From: Azolla pinnata
Lineage: Eukaryota > Streptophyta > Polypodiopsida > Salviniales > Salviniaceae
Direction: 5' to 3'
Length of the DNA stretch: 64,000 nt
Assembly: GCA_037176905.1 (NCBI GenBank)
Contig: JBBBWG010015112.1
Coordinates: 11,798 to 75,797 of the forward strand
A program made the position numbers and the translations under genes. The notes under the pieces were generated by a model. That model did no database searches. It was not told the origin of the DNA and saw nothing but the letters and a program-made list of their open reading frames with translations. The stretch's first letter is position 1, and each line of letters begins with the position of its first letter. Of this stretch, positions 11,276 through 20,334 are shown piece by piece.

Positions 11276-12613
11276 GCTTCTGTGTGAGTGACAGCTATTC
11301 CTTCCTTTTCATTCACTGACTACTGCTGAGGTTTCCTTCCTCCCTTGACTCCACTTCTGCAGCTGTGCAGAGGAAGGCAGCTATGGCATGTGGGCGATGG
11401 AGACAAGCAGTGAAACAGGAAAAGGGCATGAAGAAGAAGAAGAAAGAAGGAAGAAGAAGAAGAAGAAGAAGAAGAAGAAGAAAGAAGAAGAAGAAGAGGA
11501 AGAAGAAGAAGGGAAGCTGCAGAGAAGCGGGGAAGCTTTGCTTCTGACAGAAAGCAGGAGGAGAAAAGGGAAAGCAGAGAGATGCGCCATGGACGTATCA
11601 GGTACATGATTTGGCGAAGACCCCACAGACCAGAACAGAGGAAAGAGAAAGCAGAGAAGGAAGAATCTCTGCCATAGCCATAGCCATAGCCATAGCCATA
11701 GCCATGGCGGAGGATCAAAAGCTTTCTTCACGTGGGTTGGTCCAGATGAGATCAGAGAAGACGGAAGGGAAGAGATCCTCACAAGCAGCAGCAGAACTCC
11801 AGAGAAGAAACCATGGAGAAAACACAGAGAGGGAGAGAGAGCGGAGAGGGTTTAGGGTTTAGGGTTTAGGGTTAGGGTTAGGGTTAGGGTTTAGGGTTTA
11901 GGGTTTGCTGTGAAGCAGAAGCTCTGGTCACATGCTGTGCTTCTCTGAAGCTCTTCTCCTCCTATTGATTCTGGCTTTGATCTTTCTTTGCATTTCCTCG
12001 TGACTGTGGAGCTCGCAGCTATGGCGTTGGAAGGAAACCCTAAACCCTAAACCGGCTTGGCTATGGCGTCCGAAGCTTTTTCCTGCAGAATCCATGCATC
12101 ATCTTCTCCCCCTACTCTCTGCTGACTGACTGACTGACTGTGACTTGACCGACGACTGTCTCGAACTCGGCGTCTCGAAGAGCTCTTTCCTTTTCCTTGC
12201 GCAGATTGATTTGAGCAGACGGTGTTAACTGCTCCACGATTGTGATCTCTGCATGCATGCATTCATTCATTCATTCGTACGCAGACGGAAGAAAGGCAAC
12301 AAAAGCTCTCAGCTTTGATGATGGGAGAGCTTCTCCTTGCTTTGCTTTGCTTTCTTGTCCTCTGCAGCTCTGCGTGATGATGATGACCATGATGATGGTG
12401 GGACCTGCTGCAGTGCAGCTGCGACATAGCTGAAGAAGAAGAAGGAAGAAATAAGCCCAGAGCTTTCAGGGCGATGGCTATGGCGTGAGGACCTGCTCTT
12501 AAGATCCTTGCAGATTAGATTAGACCTCGTTGTCTGCGTCTCTGCGTCTTCTGCGTGTGTGATTTGATTGATTCCCACGGAAGGGAAGAAAAACGCCATA
12601 GCCATAGCCATAG

Positions 12614-12667
<54 letters not shown>

Positions 12668-12942
12668 GCTCCTCTTCTCTTCCTTTCTCTCTTGATGGGC
12701 GGGCCATGGCTGCAAAACCCTAGAAAAGCTTCGCTAGCAAGGAGGAAGAAACTCGGCTATGGCGCTGCTGCGCAGAGGAGAGTGACTTCATGAAGACAAG
12801 ACAACCACGGCCATCGCCATCGCCATCGCCATAGCCCCAGAGCGTCTTCTGCTTTCTTGATGGGCGGGCCATGTCCTCCCTCCCTCTGTCTGACTGCTAA
12901 AACCCTAAAAAGCTTCGCAAGCAAGGAGGAAGAAACTCGGCT
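11276..12942. other. Repeat-rich intergenic region
   Basis: No gene can be supported. Visible are (GAA)n near 11430-11515, (GCCATA)n at 11672-11703 and again near 12596-12617, a long (GA)n at 12616-12664, telomere-like arrays, and a diverged direct duplication. Its copies near 12690-12765 and 12855-12945 share GATGGGCGGGCCATG and AAGGAGGAAGAAACTCGGC. Confidence 0.6.
11851..11906 (+). repeat. Telomere-like TTTAGGG/TTAGGG array
   Basis: About eight units of TTTAGGG mixed with TTAGGG, roughly 0.9 kb upstream of the DUF688 ATG. A smaller CCCTAAA pair lies at 12035-12052 in the opposite orientation. Confidence 0.85.
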
Positions 12943-13782
12943 ATGGTGGGGGAAGCTTTCTTTCCGCCTCTCCTCCGCAGAGACGAGAGAATCATTCCCC
13001 ATCGCCGTGTCCTCCATTCCCTCCCTCTCCCGCATCGCCCCAAGATTCGTAGATCCTCCTCCGCCATCGCCTTTTGCTCCGCTTTCTCTCTCTGCTTTTT
13101 CGCTTCTGCTGCTTTCTCCGCTTCTTCCACTACCGCCCACCGCCATCGCCCGGCGGAAGAAAAGGAAGCCATAGCCCAAAAGCTCGATCGAAGCTTCCAT
13201 GGTTTCAGCACATGCACAGACAGCGACGCGGAGGAGAAAAGACGCAGCAACGGAAGCTCTCCAGCGACACCATCCATCTTCTGCGCCGCCATCGATCGCC
13301 TACTGTGGCTAGGACTGGGAAGCTCTCGCCAACACGAGAACACAGGCAACATGGATGAGATCCGTTGCTCCCAAAACCCTAATTCCATGGTTTCTTCCTG
13401 CACCTCCTGCTACCGATGTATGCAGAGAACACCCCCAAACCAAAGAAAGGAAAAAATGGAGCACGTTTCTTCAGAATGCAAGCTTGCTGCTCCATCCAAT
13501 CTGAGCTTCTGCTTCCATGCCCTGCAGATCTTTGAGAGCTCTTCCGGCTCGCCAGGCTTTCCCTGCACAGACTTGTATGCATCTTTGGAAGAAGGCAAAG
13601 CTCCATCATCCGATGCTTTTGTCAACAGCAAGCAGCATCAACAGCAACCACAACAGTCGGATTTGCATCTGCACTTCAGCAAAACAAACGCATCAAAAGC
13701 GATGGATGGTATAAACAAAACCCACTTTTGCAGATCTGAACCACTTTTTCTCCTCCTGAGATGTGCTTGTCTGCCTGTATAA
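12943..13782 (+). CDS. Unsupported long open frame, possible hypothetical protein
   Basis: An ATG-initiated frame of 279 codons. No domain is recognised. The composition is Ser/His/Cys-rich, and a hydrophobic stretch near residues 42-60 (AIAFCSAFSLCFFASAAF) could be a signal or membrane segment. The start lies inside a diverged direct duplication, and the opposite strand is also open for 168 codons, so chance openness in GC-rich repeats is a serious alternative. I list it because of its length only. Confidence 0.2.
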   Translation: MVGEAFFPPLLRRDERIIPHRRVLHSLPLPHRPKIRRSSSAIAFCSAFSLCFFASAAFSASSTTAHRHRPAEEKEAIAQKLDRSFHGFSTCTDSDAEEKRRSNGSSPATPSIFCAAIDRLLWLGLGSSRQHENTGNMDEIRCSQNPNSMVSSCTSCYRCMQRTPPNQRKEKMEHVSSECKLAAPSNLSFCFHALQIFESSSGSPGFPCTDLYASLEEGKAPSSDAFVNSKQHQQQPQQSDLHLHFSKTNASKAMDGINKTHFCRSEPLFLLLRCACLPV

Positions 13783-15031
13783 TTTGTGCACAGGGATGTA
13801 GAGACTACACACCACAGGAAAGAAAAGAAAAAGAAGAACTGAAGGTTTGTATATATGTATGTATATTGAATTGAAGCAACCCAGATCCAGATGTAATGAT
13901 CTTTTTTCTGCACGCAAATCACAGTGCTTCTCTTTTTAAGGAATAGCAAGAAACATAACACAGGATCTGATTGATCTCTGCCTCTTTTTTCCACCAGTAT
14001 ATAGCAGGAAGGCATCATCAGATATGGATCACTGCTGCTTTGCCCACATAGCTATATAGATGGTGTTGATGGTGGTGGTACACAGGTCAAATCTCAACCG
14101 CCATAACCATGCCATGGATGCTCGAGCCTGGTACCAACTTTTCAAACAAATGCAATCACAATGACGATGGTTAGCTCAACAAATTCAAGACCAGAGTGAT
14201 CAAATCAAAAGTCATATAATTCGAAGGAACCGAAATGAATTAGATGTAACATGGTGCAAGTGACGTCTGATGTCGGACTGTCGCTATGCGAAATTCACTT
14301 GTAACTCCTCTTGCCAACCGTCCAATGCATACATAGCCGTTCTATCACGACATTGATATGTTTTCTGGTCTTATCATTTGCTCAGCTCCATTTCTTATTA
14401 TGTAAAGCACAACGTGAAAATGTCTTCTTTCTTTGACACTCCAATGTTTTCAATAGATGCTAAATTGTCAGCTTTTCATCAAATCGTAGTAGTTACTGGA
14501 ACCACATCTTGTCTTGGTATAGCATTTACTGCTCCTTGTGCGTTGATTGCTGATTTGACAATACTCCAATAGGAATAGCTACAACACTCCTGGAAACATG
14601 ACTTTCAAAGGAAGACAGGGAAGAAGAGAAAAGCTAAGGAAGAAGAATCCAATTCAATTTGATATGACATCCTTCTCAAATTATTTAGCGAAAGGAATGT
14701 TAGATTGAGTAAACAGTGTCACCCTCTTTTTAATGATACAAATCATTTACATGCCCCCCCTTAACATGTGGGGGATGTCCTCAATGAAATGCCAATATAG
14801 CGAGAGAGAATTCTATGGGGCTAAATTAGTGCTTTTATTATCTCATTGAGAAATGAGGGGAAAAGTTTTGTCAGGAAGATCTAAACAAGGACTCGATGTG
14901 AAGACTGTACGCCATCTCTTTCTTCCACATATGTTCCTGGATAAATAGCAATACAAAGGAAGAGTAAAACACGGGCCAATTTTTATAGGTACTCTATTCT
15001 ATCCATCATTCATCGGTCAAAAGGATTTGAT
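13783..15031. other. Intergenic region downstream of the aminotransferase-like gene
   Basis: No gene is supported. The sequence is AT-rich with short frames only. It should hold the 3' UTR of the minus-strand aminotransferase-like gene at its right end. Confidence 0.5.
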
Positions 15032-18000
15032 TCATGCCTGGAGAAATCGTGTCAAATGCCCAGCTGATGCCTGTAAATTTTATTGGAACTTGTTATCACT
15101 CAAAGCTTGAAGAATAGAAGATAAAACACTCAGCAATCAAACGGCAGTTTATTGGCTTAGCGTGGATCCTTTACTACTACGTGTTTTAAGCCTCTTTTTA
15201 AACAGAGTCTTTGGATATATCAAAGGCCATTCTTGCAAAAATAAGCAATTCAATCATTCTACTAATTAGCATAGCAAACGATACACATACACAAATACGA
15301 AAAGATGCAGACAGAGAAACCATAGTTCCCGGGAACGGGAACGCTTGTGAATGAGAACTCGCAATAGTAACATCTTCAGAATATCAAAATGATTTTCATG
15401 TTCTTATCATATTAATTCTTATAAATAATTTACAAAAGCTAAATTACACATAAAACTCAACTTATACACACAAACACTCCATAATAAAGAATCATCATCA
15501 ATTTCAAAAGATGCATGAGAAAAGAAGAGAAGGAAAAAGAGAAAAGAAAGAACAAAATATATCGACACATGAGAAAAGAAGAGAAGGAAAAAGAGAAAAG
15601 AAAGAACAAGAGAAGAGAAGAGAGGGCAATTCAGGTTGTGTTTACGTTTTGTTTACTTTCTTAATTTTTGCTTTAAGAGGGACAATTTTATAATTTTTTT
15701 TACATTTGTCTTAAGAGGAACATAGTTCGGAACGACGTTCCTGGTAAGACTTATGCTGGTAACGTTTGTTGATGTTCCCAGAACGTTCAAGCACTCGGAA
15801 CGACGACATTCCCGATAACTATGAGAGAAACACATGGAATAATTATTTAAAAGAAAGAGGCTTATAAGCACCTGGAGCTCAAGGCGTTCCCAAGATTTAT
15901 TCTTCCAAGCTTCAAGATCTCTAGAAAAATCCCAAGGAGTAGGACATTGAATGGATCCAACCGGTTGGATCAAGCGAACACTATCTGCTCAAAAATATCA
16001 TACATACATGTGTACTCACATATAGCTTCATCAAATATTAAACTTGCATTAAAGAAGAGAACCTTAATAGTAAAATACTTTTATGCCCATAATCTCAATC
16101 CCTACTTGTTGTGAATGCTTCTAGCCATGAGTGACGATTTTTCCATGATGGTGGAGCTTCTTTATATGAGATTCCTTGCTCTTCACAAATCCTAAAAATG
16201 AATCAGAACCAGAACTTTCGATCAATATTCCTTGGGTGTGTGTGCATGCATACACATTATACTTTCAAGATGAAGTTAGAAATCTAGTGAATATCACAAT
16301 ATTCGTGCATTACTCTAAAATGAGTTTTCGCACTACTCCAGGTAAAACTCCTTCCAGAGGAGCCGTTTGCAATAACATCTGATTCCACCTCTTCTCTTTC
16401 ACAGGCCCCCTGGTTCCGGTAACCATCGCTTCCTCCTACGAGAATAGAGAGCTCTGGATCAGAGAAATTTTTCGCACTAAGGACAAAAAACTACAAAGAA
16501 AAGAAAGAAACTGAACTATGCTGTCATTTCTGTGGTTTTCAAGGAGAAGGACAGTATAAGTAGCACACGAACACATACAGCTGGGAGTACTACAAAGAAG
16601 TTTGTTGTCAAGCCCTCTAGAATAGAATCACCATCGTTGGATAAAAGAATCTCTGCAGCATCTTTTGGACACAACATCTCAAAGATCTGACGAGTCCTGA
16701 AGAAATCCCCTACATCATATACTTGCGTAGCTACAGCCAAAAACCTTAAGTAATTTTGATTCTAAATGGGAAAAAGGCAATTTTTTTCCTACTTTACTTA
16801 CTTTACCCACTCCGAATGTTTCACATTCGGAATCGTCCGTCCAGGACCCATGACAGCCACACGACCAGCAGTTTCTGTAGATACGGGCTTACATCTTGAA
16901 ACATGCACATAAACATTGAAACCTTCATAATCCTGCAAGATTATGGGAGCAACCAAACGAAACAAATAAATACAAAGAATCTTGCATAAAAGACCTTAAT
17001 GTCAATGAGTCCAAACACCAATTTTGCACCAAAAAACCCTACACCACTGTTGTGTGCATCAGTCGCCAAATCCGATGTCAAGCCCGTTATGAAAGTCATT
17101 ACTGTCAATTCGTCCATAGCGTCTCTCATTTCAAATCCCCTTTGCAGTCCCTCGCTCAAAGAAGGCTCCACCATATTTTTCAGATATTCCTCAAAATGTG
17201 GACGCTTGACCCGGTTCCGTGGAAACATGTCAGGAAACCTCTCTGACATCAATGTGATGGACTGGCCCAATCGTTCGAGGTGCTTCTCCCACAAAAGAAT
17301 ATAAGATGCATTGCTTGTGGTCCGTGTCGTTGTATAGACACCTGGAACAACGAGGACGTTAAGAGATTCGAGATGTCTGGGAACTCTGACTGTTTGAGGT
17401 TACTCATTTCGTGAGGTTTTCCGATCATACTGACACCCCATGTCTATGGAATACTGCTACAAGACATTAGAAGCTCTGCACTATCATGCACATTGATAAA
17501 TGTACGGACTGATGGTAGGGTCAACATATCCAATATTATGTTTCTATGCAGCTTCTATAGAATACGAATGGCATCATGCTTATGGTAGACTAGAAAAGTG
17601 GGTTTTATAAGACTTGAAACGATTTACGCTATTTCGCATATTGCGATTGTTAAATGACTCAAAAATCCATCTGTATTAAACTAACCAGGAACTGTATTTA
17701 CCAATTTCTGTCCTAACTTGCTATCAAATCTATAGTATCTCCTTTTGATTTATGCGCAGTATGATGATACTAATAAAATATGGTGTTGATGGCAAGGGAC
17801 CAACTTATCCATGATGACACTAATAAATATGGTGTTGATGATCATAATCACCATGAGAATTCACGCACGAATGCATTTGTGCACCCAGTTTGTCTTTCTG
17901 ACTAGAAACACTTGCCTTCAGTTCATCAAAAATCCATCTTTTATTAAGCTAATCACGGAACTTCCAAACTCTGTCCTAAGTCTCTATGAATTTGATAGTA

Positions 18001-18568
18001 TCTCCTCCTGAAATCCTCTACAATGTGTTGTGAATCCTCTTTAACGTCCTACTTTTCCAAAACAAGAAGGCCAAAAAAAAACTAACCACTAGTAAAAGCA
18101 AACCATCCTGATGTTGAGACTTAAGCATATAAGAATCTTTGAAAACAAATTTTCGCATACCTGTTTCTAGGAAACACACGTTCTATGCTAAGCTCCTAAA
18201 AAACTGAGGCCCTCTCCCATATTCGTTTCAAGAAAGCACGGGTTATTAATGCTAAGCTCCTAAGAAATCGAGGCATTTTCTCTGAGCTCCTCCCGTGCAC
18301 CGATGGAAGGAAGCCATAGAGACCGGAAGGAGAATCATAAAAGCTCAGGTCCCTAATGCTAAGTTCGTAAGAGACTGAGGCATTTTCTCTGAGAAATCCT
18401 CGGTGCCTCAATGAAAGGGGGGAAAAAAAACAAAAGGGAATAGGAGATGCCGGGGAGGGGGGACACAGTTAAAGAAGTACCCGGAGGCTGAGAGCGTAGA
18501 AACGAAGGAGGAGGGCCAGGATCTTGCAGCTGCACCACACCATTATGAACCAGAACGTTCCATGCCAT
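15032..18568 (-). CDS. Fold-type IV PLP aminotransferase-like protein (eight exons)
   Basis: Exons 18568..18481, 17341..16995, 16932..16802, 16696..16579, 16435..16314, 16191..16106, 15984..15872 and a tentative last exon 15070..15032. All have GT-AG borders and compatible phases, giving 348 codons including stop. The protein begins MAWNVLVHNGVVQLQ, then PPGVYTTTRTTSNASYILLW, as in plant proteins annotated D-amino-acid aminotransferase-like (class IV). LLSNDGDSILEGLTTNFF carries the fold-type IV EGxxxN motif. WVKTRQIFEM places a Lys (189) where the family's PLP-binding Lys usually lies. LLQTAPLEGVLPGVVRKLI and EAFTTNSVRLIQPV follow. Substrate is unknown; relatives include branched-chain aminotransferases and aminodeoxychorismate lyase. 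The first intron is 1.1 kb with internal duplications, and the last contains a hAT-like element. The terminal 13-residue exon is the weakest part. The start is the first ATG of the exon; the frame stays open upstream without another ATG. Confidence 0.8.
15321..15824. mobile_element. Short non-autonomous hAT-like DNA element
   Basis: The 504-bp element has terminal inverted repeats: CATAGTTCCCGGGAACG at the left, and at the right the reverse complement of CATAGTTATCGGGAATG (14 of 17 match). It is flanked by a perfect 8-bp direct repeat AGAGAAAC (15313-15320 and 15825-15832), the target duplication length typical of hAT elements. A further CATAGTTCGGAACGACGTTCC at 15721-15741 forms a subterminal inverted repeat with the right end. 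No transposase is encoded. It sits in the last intron of the aminotransferase-like gene. Family assignment rests on end structure only. Confidence 0.65.
15514..15609 (+). repeat. Tandem duplication inside the hAT-like element
   Basis: Two identical 42-bp purine-rich copies starting CATGAGAAAAGAAGAGAAGG, 54 bp apart, at 15514-15555 and 15568-15609. Confidence 0.9.
17652..18010 (-). repeat. Diverged direct duplication in intron 1 of the aminotransferase-like gene
   Basis: Segments near 17652-17745 and 17929-18005 share an ordered set of short matches (AAAAATCCATCT, TCTGTCCTAA, ATAGTATCTCCT), offset by about 275 bp. Between them ATATGGTGTTGATG is also duplicated (near 17780 and 17828). This looks like an old tandem duplication. 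Confidence 0.6.
18187..18390 (-). repeat. Three-copy diverged repeat in intron 1
   Basis: Copies of GCTAAGCTCCTAAGAAATCG followed by AGGCATTTTCTCTGAG lie near 18187, 18250 and 18357; the first is shorter and the third diverged. They lie just inside intron 1, close to the first exon. Confidence 0.7.
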
Positions 18569-20334
18569 CTCCTGTTCCGCGATCTCCAAAGGCCTTCTTC
18601 TGCTGCTTCTCCTCCTTCTTCTTCTGCTTCTTCTTCTTCTTCTTTCTGTGTTATTAGTCTCTCCTTGTTTTTTGGAGTCTACTTAATTATGTGCCTAATT
18701 ATGTATTAAACCCTACTTTGGAATTGATATTAGTCTTCAAGGCTACTTGATTATGTGCCTAATCAGGTATCAAACGCCTTCTTTGTTAGCCTCGAATCGA
18801 TCGATATCAGCCTCCACTAAGCACTCCGATTAGCTAGCTATACAGTGTTTACAATCTAACAACATTAGCGCAAAATGGGCTGCGTCGTGAACTTCTCGCA
18901 AGCCAGCGATCGGCATTCGAATCGAACGAAGGAATAGGAGGACAACAAAGATTGAGTTAATTGTCGGAGATCTGTTGCGAGTTATGCAACGCTTCGAATG
19001 CTTCGCGGAATGACACTCGTTGCTCGGTAGAAATCGACGCGGCGGGAATCGAGCCGAAACTTGGCCAGAAAGGCGTGGAATTTCCAATAGGTTTCCGGCG
19101 ATTCGGAACGCTTTCCCCAATGTCTTAACGCAGGAAATCGATCCAGAATTTCCCCTCCCAAGGGCCGATCTCGCAGCTCGCTCATCTCTGCCGATTAAAC
19201 CAAAAGCTTTGCTATCGAACCGCAACGTCTCGATGGAGTCAACAAGAGAAAAGCTCGGTTCGACGGACGGACGGACAGGGTTCGATCAATCGAAGCCCAT
19301 TAAGTGTTCACCGAACGACGGCCTCGATATCACAAGAGTTAATTAAAAGCTTCGCTTGCATAAACCCTGAAAACCCCCAGTTTATTATCAATTCTGTTAC
19401 TAAACGAATCAACCACAAGCCGACGATGCCGAACCGAAGCATCGATCGGGCGATCCTAACGAGCCAAACAAAGCAAAAGCAGCTTCTTGCGGGAACGATC
19501 GATCGATCGATCGGGCAAAGCATCAGCATGAGCATCAGCATCAGCATCAGCATTAGCAGCAGAAAGTCAAGTGAAGAGCACTAGTGTCAAGAGAGATGGA
19601 AATTTTCATGTGAAAAAAGAGTGTAATAGAACAGGACAAGGGGCCTGGAATTTAGGGTTTAGGGCGAGGATTTAGGGTTTGGTTGGCGGCGAGCTGAAGA
19701 AGAAGAAGAAGAAGAAGAAGAAGAAGAAGCTGACGATGGAGCAGAGAACGCCAAAGAGGAGGAGGAGGAAGAAGAAGACTTCCATTCCAGAAACGGGAGG
19801 CATGATTTCGCATCACAAGTGGAAGCTCGTGCTGCTTGGCTCCTTAGCTAAATCTGGGGCATGGAGACAGAGGCGGAGAGAGAGCACACCATTGATGCGC
19901 ACCATTACTGTAAATACAGCCAAAATGACCAGGAAGAATCAGAAGAATCAGAGGAAGAAGAAGAAGCAGAAGAATCAGAAGCAGCAGCAGCAGAAGAAGA
20001 ATCAGAAGCAGAAGAAGACGGTGATGGTGATGGTGATGGTGATGAGGATGAGATGAAGAATCAGCAGCAGGAAGAAGCATAGCAGACAGACGTTGCGTGT
20101 CTGTATGTGCGTATTTAGGCACTCTCTCGATCTATATATCTTGTTCCTCTCGCTGTGTGCCTGTCTGTGTTTTCTCGATGCATGATCGCTGCTGCAAAGT
20201 GTTGGTGCTTGGGTGTTGTGGGCGGGAAGGAAGTGGGTAGGAGATGATTGATCATCACGCTCTTCCCACTCTCTCTCTCTCTCTCTCTCTCCCTGCTGCT
20301 GCTGCTGCTGCTATTCTTCAGCTTGCTGAATGAC
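18569..20334. other. Divergent intergenic region between aminotransferase-like and protease genes
   Basis: This 1.77-kb region must carry both promoters. A CTTCTT run (18595-18645) lies just above the aminotransferase start. Telomere-like TTTAGGG units occur at 19650-19681, with (GAA)n near 19696-19730 and GAA/GAC-rich sequence to 20080. Open frames here are translated microsatellite or short. Confidence 0.55.
20128..20142 (+). promoter_or_regulatory. TATA-like box of the aspartic protease gene
   Basis: CGATCTATATATCTT lies about 200 bp upstream of the first ATG at 20335 and is followed by a CT-rich leader with (CT)n at 20268-20290. Confidence 0.4.

Noticed and set aside
10938-11316. N-terminal extension of the DUF688 frame to 11316
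   Set aside because: The added residues are Glu/Ala/Lys/Phe runs from the CTT/GAA microsatellite. The compact ATG at 10938 precedes the first non-repeat protein sequence.
14378-14572. Plus-strand frame with FHQIVVVTGTTSCLGIAFTAP, loosely like a membrane transporter segment
   Set aside because: Only about 60 codons, no flanking exons in phase and no clear family motif. Any likeness to SLC35-type transporters is too weak to call.
14690-14790. Possible relic of an LTR retroelement end (G-rich tract near CATGT on the minus strand)
   Set aside because: One purine-rich run and no recognisable long terminal repeat pair, integrase or reverse transcriptase nearby.
18830-19346. Overlapping frames of about 100-130 codons on both strands
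   Set aside because: No domain, both strands open, no splice context; consistent with chance in GC-moderate DNA.
19679-20082. Short Lys-rich and Glu/Asp-rich frames
   Set aside because: They are translated GAA and GAT microsatellites upstream of the protease gene.
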